The notes under the pieces: model-generated
Databases searched by the model: none
What the model saw: the letters and a program-made list of their open reading frames with translations, nothing else
What the model was told of the DNA's origin: nothing
Program-made: the position numbers and the translations under genes
Shown here: piece by piece, positions 17,614-25,827 of the stretch
How positions within the stretch are numbered: position 1 is the stretch's first letter
Layout: each line of letters opens with the position of its first letter
Origin: an uncultured Erysipelotrichales bacterium
Lineage (GTDB): Bacteria; Bacillota_I; Bacilli_A; Erysipelotrichales; Coprobacillaceae
NCBI GenBank assembly: GCA_910579135.1
Contig: CAJTTM010000002.1
Location: 122,750 to 186,749 of the forward strand
Length of the DNA stretch: 64,000 bases
Direction of reading: 5' to 3'

Positions 17614-17711
17614 TAATATTTCCTCCCTTGTAAAACATAGTATAACACGAAGAATTATCTAACTTCAATAGGTAATTTGTGGAATTCGCTATTATTTTTT
17701 TATAAATTACC

Positions 17712-17742
17712 AAAAAAAGGAAAAATATATCATCTTTCCTTT
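17712..17742 (-). terminator. Terminator after metA
   Basis: Minus-strand stem AAAGGAAA/TTTCCTTT (plus flanking pairs) with an AT-rich loop, then seven Ts. It overlaps the last metA codons. Confidence 0.6.
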
Positions 17743-18662
17743 AATTCTTCTAGATTATATGGTGTCTGTTGATAAACATAATAATTTAACCAGTTAGAAA
17801 AAATCAAGTATGCGTGTGAACGCCATTTTACTTGTATTTCTCCTTTGCAATCATCATTTAAATAATAATTTTTAGGCATTTCACTTACAATATTAGGATT
17901 ATTTAAATCTCTTCTATATTCTTTATCCAATGTATCAGGATCATATTCAGGGTGTCCTGTCACAAAAAATCTTGATCCATCTTTTGAAGCAACAATATAG
18001 ACTCCTGCTTCTTTAGACTCTGCAAGTATATCTAATTCCTTTATTTTTTCAATATCTTCTTTTGAAACAGTTGTATAACGTGAGTGTGGTGCATAAAATT
18101 GATAATCAAATCCTCTAAGTATTTTTCTTTTCATCTTCTCTACATTTGTATGATGTAAATATACACCTGTCAATTTATGTTCCAACAAATGTTTTGAAAC
18201 TCCATAAAAATAATGTAATGCAGCTTGGGCTGCCCAACAAATAAAGAAAGAACTAAAAACATGAGTCTTTGACCATTCTAGTATTTCAGTCATTTCATCC
18301 CAATAATCAACATCCTCAAATTTTAATTTTTCTACTGGTGCTCCAGTAATAATCAAACCATCATATTTATTATCTTTAATTTCATTAAAAGTTTTATAGA
18401 AAGCTAATAAATGTTCTTTAGAAACATTTTTTGATTCATGACTCTCCATATGCATCCAATCAACTTCTATCTGTAAAGGACTATTAGATAATAATCTTAA
18501 TAATTGTGTTTCAGTTACTACTTTTGTAGGCATTATATTTAATATCAAGAGTTTTAATGGTCTGATTTTTTGTGTTGAAGCTCTTGTTTCATCCATAACA
18601 AATATATTTTCTTTTGTTAGTATTTTTTTTGCAGGTAAGTTATCTGGTATTTTGATTGGCAT
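17730..18662 (-). CDS. metAA: Homoserine O-acetyltransferase (MetA type)
   Basis: Acylates homoserine at the start of methionine synthesis. The 310 residues match MetA. From the start chosen here the catalytic Cys is residue 142 (FFICWAAQAALH), and the late FFVTGHPEYDPD supplies the His. Residue 111 is Glu (GAPVEKL): in this family Glu at 111 marks acetyl-CoA use and Gly marks succinyl-CoA use, so an acetyltransferase is predicted despite the common name succinyltransferase. Three successive ATGs occur; GGGAGG spacing (7 bases) selects the third. It follows the dGTPase-like gene by 40 bases, probably in one transcript. Confidence 0.94.
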   Translation of the reverse strand: MPIKIPDNLPAKKILTKENIFVMDETRASTQKIRPLKLLILNIMPTKVVTETQLLRLLSNSPLQIEVDWMHMESHESKNVSKEHLLAFYKTFNEIKDNKYDGLIITGAPVEKLKFEDVDYWDEMTEILEWSKTHVFSSFFICWAAQAALHYFYGVSKHLLEHKLTGVYLHHTNVEKMKRKILRGFDYQFYAPHSRYTTVSKEDIEKIKELDILAESKEAGVYIVASKDGSRFFVTGHPEYDPDTLDKEYRRDLNNPNIVSEMPKNYYLNDDCKGEIQVKWRSHAYLIFSNWLNYYVYQQTPYNLEELKER

Positions 18663-18702
18663 CATCATTCCTCCCTTTTCGCAAGCATATTCTATCACTA
18701 CT

Positions 18703-19917
18703 CTAAAATGAAATCAATTCATTAAATGCTTTAATAATAAAATCATCACTCATCCCTGAAAGATAATCTATAATACTTTGAGTTCTTTCTAATTCATTAT
18801 CAAAATGATATATAATATTATTTTGATAACGTTCTTCTCTATCATATCCTTTAACTTCCGCATATTTTTCAATCCAACTTAAATAATGTGATATAAGTTT
18901 AGGATAAGTATTCATATCTTGTTTCAAAGATTTAATAACATCTTCTTTTTTTACATAACTATAAAGCAAATCAAAAAGTGAATATAATATAAGTGAAACA
19001 TATTTTTTATGTACATCTACTCTATTAATTAAATATATATTTTGATAATTAAATTTCATAATTTTCTTCATAATAATAAAGGCTTCATCAGATAATCCTA
19101 TTCCCTTTTCTATACTACTATTATTTATAACATCATGTATAAAATAATTAACAATTGATCCATTATTAATTGTATAAAATTGAAAATCACTGACTTGATT
19201 AAGTTCATCTTTTAAGTCTTTTACTTTTTGAATATCTAATACATTTAATCTTAACGCATCTTCAATATCCCTTGCTAGATAAGCTATCTTATCTGCCATT
19301 TTTACAACGCATCCCTCATATGTAAAAGGATTATATTCTCCTGCATAACGATAATCTTTTAAATCAATATTTTCTTTTCTAACTTGTATATATTTTTGAT
19401 TCATTTCACCACAATGAGAGATGATTCCATCTCTTACAGCATATGTTAAATTCAAATTATATTCATTATGAAAATCATCTTCTAATAATTCGATATCATC
19501 CACAAACTTCAAGCTATTTTTTTCATGCCAAAAACTATCTAATCCATATTTCTTAGAAATTTCTGATAAGATTCTCTCTCCACCATGACCAAAAGGTGCA
19601 TGTCCAATATCATGACCAACTGCAATTGCTTTGGTAAGTTCAGTATTCAATCCCAATTCATTAGCAATTGTATAACTAATTGATTCTACAAGATTAACAT
19701 GTTCATTTCTTGTACAAACATGATCATCCTTTATAGCGAAAAAAACTTGTGTTTTATGTTTCATTCTTCGATATCCCTGTGAATAGACAATACGAGTATA
19801 ATCTCTACCAAATTCACTTCTTAAATCACGCCTTCTTTTATATAAATCTTTTTTTCTTTGAATAGCTTGTTTATATAAAGGATGTGTTTCACACATTTTT
19901 ACACTTTCCATTTTCAC
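18703..19917 (-). CDS. dGTPase family HD-domain triphosphohydrolase
   Basis: A 404-residue HD-superfamily protein of the deoxyguanosinetriphosphate triphosphohydrolase family, which removes triphosphate from dNTPs. The metal site is visible in NEHVNLVESISYTIA and VGHDIGHAPFGHGGERIL, with KMADKIAYLARDIEDA later. The N-terminal RRRDLRSEFGRDYTRI segment is typical. The start is GTG at 19917, with GGAGG nine bases upstream; the following ATG would be 15 bases away. It diverges from msrC across 47 bases. Confidence 0.9.
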   Translation of the reverse strand: MKMESVKMCETHPLYKQAIQRKKDLYKRRRDLRSEFGRDYTRIVYSQGYRRMKHKTQVFFAIKDDHVCTRNEHVNLVESISYTIANELGLNTELTKAIAVGHDIGHAPFGHGGERILSEISKKYGLDSFWHEKNSLKFVDDIELLEDDFHNEYNLNLTYAVRDGIISHCGEMNQKYIQVRKENIDLKDYRYAGEYNPFTYEGCVVKMADKIAYLARDIEDALRLNVLDIQKVKDLKDELNQVSDFQFYTINNGSIVNYFIHDVINNSSIEKGIGLSDEAFIIMKKIMKFNYQNIYLINRVDVHKKYVSLILYSLFDLLYSYVKKEDVIKSLKQDMNTYPKLISHYLSWIEKYAEVKGYDREERYQNNIIYHFDNELERTQSIIDYLSGMSDDFIIKAFNELISF

Positions 19918-19940
19918 TTACTATCACCTCCCATCTATGT

Positions 19941-19946
19941 TATAAT
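19941..19946 (+). promoter_or_regulatory. Candidate extended -10 element for msrC
   Basis: A perfect TATAAT preceded by TG(T) lies 19 bases before the msrC ATG. The -35 region is weak, as is usual for extended -10 promoters. The leader would be very short. Confidence 0.45.
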
Positions 19947-19964
19947 AAAAAAGAGGTGAAAGCA

Positions 19965-20408
19965 ATGAATAAAAATCTTTTTATAAAAGAATATCAAGCA
20001 TTAATTAAAGATGAAACTGATACAATAGCTTTATTATCAAATACAAGTGCTTTTTTAAATAATATTTTAAATAACATCAATTGGGTAGGATTTTATCTTT
20101 ATAAGAACAAAGAACTTGTTTTAGGACCTTTTCAAGGAAAAGTTGCTTGTACGCATATTCCTCTTGATAAAGGTGTATGTGGAAAAGCCGCAAAAACTTT
20201 AGAAACTCAAAGAATTAGTAATGTCCATCAATTTGAAGGACATATTGCATGTGATAGCGTTAGTGAAAGTGAAATTGTTTTACCTATTGTTAAAAACAAT
20301 CAATTGTTTGGTGTTTTAGATATTGATGCTCCTATTCAAGATAGATTTAGTCTTAATGATCAAAATTTCTTAGAAGAAATTATAAATATACTTAAACAAA
20401 GCTTATAA
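19965..20408 (+). CDS. msrC: Free methionine-(R)-sulfoxide reductase (GAF domain, MsrC type)
   Basis: Reduces free methionine-R-sulfoxide, a repair reaction. The 147-residue GAF-domain protein keeps three cysteines expected for the catalytic relay (KVACTHIPLDKGVCGKA, then HIACDSVSESEIVLP). The frame is open further upstream, but AGAGGTGA precedes the ATG at 19965. A possible functional link to the methionine enzyme MetA encoded nearby is suggestive only. Confidence 0.93.
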   Translation: MNKNLFIKEYQALIKDETDTIALLSNTSAFLNNILNNINWVGFYLYKNKELVLGPFQGKVACTHIPLDKGVCGKAAKTLETQRISNVHQFEGHIACDSVSESEIVLPIVKNNQLFGVLDIDAPIQDRFSLNDQNFLEEIINILKQSL

Positions 20409-20422
20409 GACTTTGTTTTTTA
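20394..20422 (+). terminator. Terminator after msrC
   Basis: AAACAAAG and CTTTGTTT form an 8-bp stem with a nine-base loop containing the stop codon, followed by Ts. Confidence 0.7.
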
Positions 20423-20623
20423 TTGTATTAATATTTCTACATATTCATTATCTTTGTATCTTGTATTCTTATTCCAATTATCTAATAACTTTCTTATATA
20501 ATATATACTCATTTTTTCAAACCATTCTCCACTTTCTAAATCAATCAAACTATAATTATTATCTTCTCTTTTAATAATTCCTAAATTATAATAATATAAA
20601 TCAGATAGTAAATCTATATTCAT
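20420..20623 (-). CDS. Small hypothetical protein (67 residues)
   Basis: Unrecognised. It starts with ATG after a good ribosome site (TAGGAG, 8 bases) and encodes an acidic, tyrosine- and asparagine-rich protein (MNIDLLSDLYYYNLGIIKRE) with no signal or membrane segment. Its 3' end meets the msrC terminator. It sits at the edge of the decayed mobile-element region. Confidence 0.55.
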   Translation of the reverse strand: MNIDLLSDLYYYNLGIIKREDNNYSLIDLESGEWFEKMSIYYIRKLLDNWNKNTRYKDNEYVEILIQ

Positions 20624-20678
20624 TATATCACTCCTAATTCATCATATGATTAAAGTTATTACTATATTCAGTAAATAT

Positions 20679-20692
20679 CCACTGGCCAGTGG
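20679..20692. repeat. Perfect 14-base palindrome at the end of the decayed IS200/IS605 region
   Basis: CCACTGGCCAGTGG is its own reverse complement and is GC-rich in an AT-rich setting. It lies about 50 bases beyond the 3' end of the tnpA remnant, where IS200/IS605 elements carry a hairpin recognised by the transposase. It may be the surviving right-end structure; this is inference. Confidence 0.5.
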
Positions 20693-20742
20693 CTTTTCAT
20701 TTACGGGCATAGCTCTGTCCTTCCAACAGCACGTAAATGTAC

Positions 20743-20995
20743 TCATACTCTGCGTCGAGCACTCTGTCGGTGTTTAATTTTCAATTGCTCAGTTACTCAA
20801 TCTTCCTTCAATAGATTAGCTATATACGCTTATATCTTTTTCGTATTCTTTCCCACTATATCTACATAGTAGCTTCGACACCAAAATTGTCGATTTCTAT
20901 ATCTAAATCTTGCATTGACCCGTCGTTCATAGATCATTTGACTACTCTTTCATTTAAGATAATCCATAAAATGCTGATATCATCTTCAGTGATAT
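20743..20995 (-). pseudogene. Decayed IS200/IS605-type transposase TnpA (C-terminal half)
   Basis: The minus strand encodes a clear Y1-transposase C-terminal sequence: KSSQMIYERR, then RYRNRQFWCRSYYVDIVGKN and AYIANLLKED. Family members have a near-identical NRxFWCRGYYVDTVGKN. It is interrupted by at least three in-frame stops (after YLK, after TKKI and after KED) and a frameshift upstream at the ISxxKM region. The N-terminal half with the HUH motif is not recognisable. No tnpB/IscB partner is present. The element is dead. Confidence 0.85.
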
Positions 20996-21218
20996 CTACT
21001 GCTTAGAAGTGTTGAGTTGATACCAACAAAAGAAATATTAGCTGAAACAACATCTATATTTTCATCTCTATGTAAAATAAGTTGCTCTTTATCAAATTGG
21101 TATATCTTTAATAAAGGCTACTGACTGTTATCATAATACCCAAAGACTTTTGTTGAATGTCCCTGTGGCAATAGTTATTTACAATATTTTTTCAAAAAAT
21201 TTAATAACTGTGTCCTTT

Positions 21219-21392
21219 TTATGCAACATTTTCAACTTTAATTTTCAATGTTTCTTCTACAATAATCTTCTTAATCAATTCTTCATAAGTTAATTTTGCT
21301 CCGTTAGATTGAATCAAGTCAACAGTATAGATTGCTTCGTTTATTTCTAACTTAAATTTGCATTCACTATTATTCTTCTGTTCTTTAGACAT
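21219..21392 (-). CDS. Orphan 57-residue ORF beside the transposase remnant
   Basis: ATG at 21392 follows a strong AAGGAGGAG site and opens a 57-codon frame (MSKEQKNNSECKFKLEINEA to LKIKVENVA) ending TAA. The protein is small, charged and helical in its second half (YEELIKKIIVEETLKIKVE). The strong ribosome site and its place between the tnpA remnant and accessory genes suggest a small gene of a former mobile element. I do not recognise a family. The stretch 21000-21218 holds no convincing gene; one open frame there is too degraded to name. Confidence 0.55.
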   Translation of the reverse strand: MSKEQKNNSECKFKLEINEAIYTVDLIQSNGAKLTYEELIKKIIVEETLKIKVENVA

Positions 21393-21426
21393 CTTTTTTA
21401 CTCCTCCTTCCTGTTTTTTAGCATAA

Positions 21427-21457
21427 GAAAAGAGAGATACTAATTTCTTAGTATCTC
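21427..21457 (-). terminator. Terminator after the 256-residue membrane protein gene
   Basis: GAGATACTAA and TTAGTATCTC form a 10-bp stem with a four-base loop, followed on the minus strand by a T-rich tail. Confidence 0.8.
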
Positions 21458-21507
21458 CTTGTTTATTATTTCAATCATCTGCAAAAATTGTAAGTTGTCG
21501 AGATGAT

Positions 21508-22278
21508 TTATATAACATCAGTTAGTTTTAAGTCTTTTGTTCCTATATATACATCTCTATTTCCATCCACAGTATGACATTTTATTATTGTATAGTTTTC
21601 ATAGTGATATTCCATACTTCCACCATCTTTATACATATCTGCTCTTATTTTTCCATCTTTTTCATCTCTATTGGCTTTCGCTATAATTTCTTCCATTGTT
21701 ATCTTATTTTCTAGCAATGCCTCTTTTAAAGAATAGTCTTTTCCATCAATTCTGATATTTACTCTTCTAGCATACATATAAACATCATAATTATATTTAT
21801 CTATTTCATTTTTATCTACAATTTTGTGTGCTTTAATATTTGATTGTGGCTGTTTATCATTAAAAAGTATCTCAAAATTTTCTCCTGATTTTAATTCAAC
21901 TTTTGTTGCTTTAACTTGTAAAGGATATGTTGTCATTACTGTTCCTTCATAAGTAATTTTCACATTAGTTCCAACCATATAAAGTGCATCATTGTATTCT
22001 CCTAATCCAATATATACTTTATCTCCTGATTCTCTTATTTTTTCATTTTCATTTGGCTCTACTATAATTCTTTTTTCATTTGATTCAATAACTTTTCCAA
22101 AGAAAGAATATTCATTTTCATCAAGGCTCTCGGTATCAACAGGGTTAGAACTAATATTTTCAACTTTAAAATTAAAGTCTGCTCTATCCGTAACACTTTT
22201 TCCAATTACTTTATATGCAATAACTATAATTAATACTCCAATTACCACTCCAATAATTATTTTATTACTTTTGCTCAT
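21508..22278 (-). CDS. Membrane-anchored hypothetical protein (256 residues)
   Basis: Unrecognised. One N-terminal hydrophobic helix (about 6-24, IIIGVVIGVLIIVIAYKVIG) is followed by an extracellular beta-rich domain. That domain has a short strand-turn region (SFFGKVIESNEKRIIVEPNE) like secreted OB-type or YobA-like domains, and a C-terminal charged part. No lipobox cysteine is present, so it is a signal-anchor and not a lipoprotein. The ribosome site is weak compared with its neighbours. It lies in the accessory stretch beside IS remnants, and recent acquisition is possible. Confidence 0.65.
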   Translation of the reverse strand: MSKSNKIIIGVVIGVLIIVIAYKVIGKSVTDRADFNFKVENISSNPVDTESLDENEYSFFGKVIESNEKRIIVEPNENEKIRESGDKVYIGLGEYNDALYMVGTNVKITYEGTVMTTYPLQVKATKVELKSGENFEILFNDKQPQSNIKAHKIVDKNEIDKYNYDVYMYARRVNIRIDGKDYSLKEALLENKITMEEIIAKANRDEKDGKIRADMYKDGGSMEYHYENYTIIKCHTVDGNRDVYIGTKDLKLTDVI

Positions 22279-22354
22279 TTTACCACTGTTTTAACCTTTC
22301 CAATTTAAAATTTATCATTTAACAATAATGATAAATTACTATCTTGTGTTTTGA

Positions 22355-22383
22355 TTATAACATAAAGGGCAGATAATTCTCAA
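22355..22383 (-). promoter_or_regulatory. Promoter of the membrane-anchored protein gene
   Basis: TTGAGA (22383-22378) and a perfect TATAAT (22360-22355) lie 17 bases apart on the minus strand, with TG(T) directly before the -10. The leader is about 70 bases. Confidence 0.65.
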
Positions 22384-22447
22384 CTTAATTACCCTCTCTA
22401 CTTATTGTAATTTATCTATTACTTTTATTTATAAAATACAAATTTTA

Positions 22448-22747
22448 TCATTTTTTACTGGTTAAATCTTTGCAAGTTTCCATTATTATTTCTTTTAACT
22501 TTTCTTTATTATCTATATCATCAACTAAATACATAAGTTTTGCACTTTCATAGGGTATTTGTTCTTGCATATTATATTTCTTATTACTATCAACTATCTT
22601 TACAAGTAATCTATTATCATATATTCCACCAAATAAGATACTATTATAATACAATAAATATTCTCCCATCATTGCTCTGCAATTTATATTATCTAATAAA
22701 TCTAATTGCTCCAATATAAAATCTTTATAATCTTTTGATGTTGCCAT
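22448..22747 (-). CDS. TfoX N-terminal domain-like protein
   Basis: A 99-residue protein with the TfoX/Sxy N-terminal fold (KDFILEQLDLLDNINCRAMM followed by GEYLLYYNSILFGGIYDNRL). Proteobacterial Sxy acts in competence, but stand-alone domains like this are common in Bacillota and of unknown role, so competence should not be assumed. It follows the GNAT gene by 33 bases, likely in one transcript. Confidence 0.82.
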   Translation of the reverse strand: MATSKDYKDFILEQLDLLDNINCRAMMGEYLLYYNSILFGGIYDNRLLVKIVDSNKKYNMQEQIPYESAKLMYLVDDIDNKEKLKEIIMETCKDLTSKK

Positions 22748-22780
22748 AATTAGATCTCCTCTATATATTGTCAGTTTTTG

Positions 22781-23293
22781 TTATATTCCAAATTCCTTTG
22801 CATATTCAACAGTACCTTTTATCTCTACATCTGTATCATTCAATTTTATAGCCATAAAGTTTTCATTTGGTACTTCAAAAGGTGCTTTTATTCCATATTG
22901 TATTGCTGGAACATAATTAAACTTTGGATAATAATTTTCACTGCCTAAAACAATAGAATAGTGATAACCTAATCCTTTTGCTATTCTATGACCTTCTTCT
23001 ATTAGTTTTCTTCCTATTCCGTTTTTTTGATATTGTGGTAATACTGCTAATGGTGCTAAAGCTATTTCTTCATATTCTCCTATTTTAATTTTTGTAAATA
23101 ATATATGTCCTACAATTTCATTATCTTTAATTGCTACTAATGATAATTCTGGAATAAAATTATTACTATTTCTTAATGTTGTAACTAAATCGTGTTCGTT
23201 TCCATCACTATGCTCTGCTATTTCAAATGCTATTTTTACAACATTATATACTTCTTTATAATCATTTTGACTTTCTTGTCTTATTTCTAACAT
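22781..23293 (-). CDS. GNAT family N-acetyltransferase
   Basis: A 170-residue acetyl-CoA-dependent transferase. The acetyl-CoA loop is clear (LAVLPQYQKNGIGRKLIEEG), as is the YPKFNYVPA motif common to the YhbS-like subgroup. Substrate is unknown. AAGGAG stands before the ATG. Placed in the accessory stretch, upstream of the TfoX-like gene. Confidence 0.88.
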   Translation of the reverse strand: MLEIRQESQNDYKEVYNVVKIAFEIAEHSDGNEHDLVTTLRNSNNFIPELSLVAIKDNEIVGHILFTKIKIGEYEEIALAPLAVLPQYQKNGIGRKLIEEGHRIAKGLGYHYSIVLGSENYYPKFNYVPAIQYGIKAPFEVPNENFMAIKLNDTDVEIKGTVEYAKEFGI

Positions 23294-23354
23294 TATAGTC
23301 TCCTTGCAACTTACTATTTCTATAAAAAATTATATCATAATGTTTTTTTATCCT

Positions 23355-23381
23355 TAATAAAATAAGAGATATTTCTATCTC
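23355..23381 (-). terminator. Weak terminator downstream of the GH25 gene
   Basis: GAGATA and TATCTC form a 6-bp stem around a four-base loop with a T-rich tail on the minus strand, about 110 bases after the GH25 stop codon. Confidence 0.5.
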
Positions 23382-23463
23382 CTATAACAAACTACTATCT
23401 TTTAGTCCTAATTTAAAAGTTTATATAAACTCAATATTTTACACTCTCTTTTTAATTATTTCA

Positions 23464-23490
23464 CCCGTCTACTTGACAAGGGGCAGTTCA
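23464..23490 (-). mobile_element. Possible solo terminal inverted repeat of an IS3-family element
   Basis: Read on the minus strand from 23490, the sequence begins TGAACTGCCCCTTGTCAAGT and continues AGACGGG. This resembles the TG-starting, CCCC-containing ends of IS3-family (IS150-group) elements and is richer in GC than its surroundings. No transposase or second end was found nearby. It begins two bases after the stop codon of the GH25 gene. This is pattern memory, not an alignment. Confidence 0.35.
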
Positions 23491-23492
23491 CC

Positions 23493-25664
23493 CTATCTCG
23501 TCTTAAAAGATTTTGTTGCACTAAAAGAACTATAATTCTTTTTTCCTTTAACTGTTTTATAAGCTCTTATTTTGACATAATAATTCTTTTTAGATGTCAA
23601 TCCTGTTAACTTTTTAGAAGCTGATTTTACAGTTTTATACGACCATTTAGAAGAACCTTTTTTACGATATGCCACTTGATATCCTGAAGCACCTTTGATT
23701 TTGCTCCATTTAATTGTAGCGGTTTTCTTTGTTCTTGTTATTTTTGTAATAGAAGGTTTCTTTAGTACAATTTTAAACGTTCTTTTATATGTACCATTAA
23801 AGTTCCCCTTACCTTTTATAGTAATAGTTGCAGTACCTACAGCTTTATTATTTTTATATGAAACAGTATAATCTTTCTCCTTCTTTAATGTCTTACCTTT
23901 ATATTTTACACTTATAGAAGGTTTTAATGTTTTTCCTGTATATGTCTTATTAGAAACTTTACTAATAGAACAAGTTGAAACACTTCTTTTCTTAACAACA
24001 ATATTAGCACTACCCTTAATTGTCTTGTTTAGTCCATTAACTGCTTGATAATAAACCTTAGTTGTTCCAACATTTGTTCTTGTTGGCTTTGTTGTAGACC
24101 ATTTTTTGTTATTCGTACTATATTTCACCTTTGTACCAGGTTTTTGATCAAAAACAGTAATAGAATGAGCTTTTCCATCATAAGCTGCATTATACCCTTT
24201 AGCTTTAGGATCATATTTTTTTATCGTAAAAGAAACAATCTTTTTACCTGTATAATTATCAAGCCCTTCAACTTCAATAGTTGCTTTTCCAGCAGTTGTA
24301 TTATTCTTATAGTTTAATCTATAATCTATACCTCGATTTAATACAACATTTCCATTCTTTATAACAAGATTTACAACAATTGCCTTACCTGTATAAACTT
24401 GAGTTCCTATTTCAGAAAAATGACATTGACTAATATTTTTATGTTTGATTTTAATATGAGCACTACCGCTAATAACTTTATCATCACCATTGATTGCTTT
24501 ATACCAAACTTTTGTATCACCAACATCAATTCTTTCAGGTCTATTAGTACTCCAATTTTCATTATCTAAACTATATAACACTTCTGTTCCTGGTTTATAA
24601 TTACTAACATTTACAAAATGTGTTTTACCATCATAATCACCATCATATCCTTCAATAATAGGTGTATAATTATCAATTGTAAAAGTAACAGTCTTCTTAC
24701 CTACATATTTTCCTTTTCCATTAATCGTTACACTTGCAGTTCCAATTTCAACATTATTTTGATAAGATAAAGTATAATCTTTTTCACTTTGTAATGTTTT
24801 TCCATCTAGTTTAACATTAACACGAGGCTTGATTTCCTCACCATTATAATGTTGAACATCAATTTCACTCACTTTAGCATTAAAAACATTGTTTTTTAAA
24901 CAAGTATTATCAATCATATAATTCAAATCAACATTTCCCTTAACCCCAGAAATCTTTGCAACTGAAGTACATTGCCATATTGCATAACTCTTTTTATATT
25001 TACAAGACGAATTATATTGAGCAACCCATTTAATCGTATTATTAAAATATTTATCAGTTAAATAATTATTCCACCAATTAAGATTTGCATAAACTCCAGT
25101 TTTATATCCTGCTTTTTCTAAAATATCACAAAATGCTTTTGCGATTTTACCTTTTAAAGCAGCACTTGTTGGACGTTGATCTGCATCTTCCATATCATAA
25201 AAGATTGGTAAAGTTGGTTCGGTATTCCAATCACGACACTTTTTTACTAGCCTTAAAGCATGGTTACCTTCACTCTTAGCTTTATCTACAGTATTTGCAT
25301 GTGCATATAAATAAATCCCATATGGAATATTATTATCACGACATCCTTTAATATATTCCTCATACTTTCTATCATCTTGACTCTTATAATTTTGTCCATA
25401 TCCACATCTCACAATTACAAAGTCAACTTCTTTTTTTAACTTTTTAAAATCAATATCTCCATTATGATGAGAAATATCAATACCCTTTCCTACACTATTA
25501 GATGGAACTATAGGTTTCTTTTGACTACTTCCATATAAACGCATAGATGATAAACTATTCTCCTCACCATAACTATCACCCATTGCCTTATCCTCTTCTA
25601 ATGCCATAACTGGCATAGGTATAATCATAAATAACATAATTAAAATCATTACTATTTTTTTCAA
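23493..25664 (-). CDS. Secreted GH25 lysozyme with Ig-like repeats and FN3 domain
   Basis: A 723-residue exported muramidase. A signal peptide (1-21) precedes a GH25 domain at about 60-252: GIDISHHNGDIDF supplies Asp63 and PIFYDMED supplies the D157-x-E159 catalytic pair. The following region alternates Ig-like units of the HYNGEEIKPRVNVKLDGKTL type (about 264-330, 411-482, 562-633) with YDGKxH...KYSTNNKxWST units (about 335-407, 485-558). A FN3-like domain (636-723) ends it. TTG at 25664 is chosen as start: GGGAG lies 8 bases upstream and the signal peptide begins there; earlier in-frame codons would bury the peptide. It shares module types with the 960-residue glucosaminidase. Confidence 0.9.
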   Translation of the reverse strand: MKKIVMILIMLFMIIPMPVMALEEDKAMGDSYGEENSLSSMRLYGSSQKKPIVPSNSVGKGIDISHHNGDIDFKKLKKEVDFVIVRCGYGQNYKSQDDRKYEEYIKGCRDNNIPYGIYLYAHANTVDKAKSEGNHALRLVKKCRDWNTEPTLPIFYDMEDADQRPTSAALKGKIAKAFCDILEKAGYKTGVYANLNWWNNYLTDKYFNNTIKWVAQYNSSCKYKKSYAIWQCTSVAKISGVKGNVDLNYMIDNTCLKNNVFNAKVSEIDVQHYNGEEIKPRVNVKLDGKTLQSEKDYTLSYQNNVEIGTASVTINGKGKYVGKKTVTFTIDNYTPIIEGYDGDYDGKTHFVNVSNYKPGTEVLYSLDNENWSTNRPERIDVGDTKVWYKAINGDDKVISGSAHIKIKHKNISQCHFSEIGTQVYTGKAIVVNLVIKNGNVVLNRGIDYRLNYKNNTTAGKATIEVEGLDNYTGKKIVSFTIKKYDPKAKGYNAAYDGKAHSITVFDQKPGTKVKYSTNNKKWSTTKPTRTNVGTTKVYYQAVNGLNKTIKGSANIVVKKRSVSTCSISKVSNKTYTGKTLKPSISVKYKGKTLKKEKDYTVSYKNNKAVGTATITIKGKGNFNGTYKRTFKIVLKKPSITKITRTKKTATIKWSKIKGASGYQVAYRKKGSSKWSYKTVKSASKKLTGLTSKKNYYVKIRAYKTVKGKKNYSSFSATKSFKTR

Positions 25665-25787
25665 TTCTATCACTCCCTTTATACCATTTCTTACAATATT
25701 CCCTAAAATAATGCTATAACAGTATAACAAGAGAATAATAAAATGTCTACTTAATTTAGAATACTCATAAGTATATTTTTATATTTT

Positions 25788-25819
25788 CTAAAAAAAAGGA
25801 ATAGACTTGCTATTCCTTT
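25788..25819 (-). terminator. Terminator after the 350-residue exoprotein gene
   Basis: AAAGGAATAG and CTATTCCTTT form a 10-bp stem with a five-base loop, followed by a T run on the minus strand. Confidence 0.85.
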
Positions 25820-25827
25820 CATTCATC

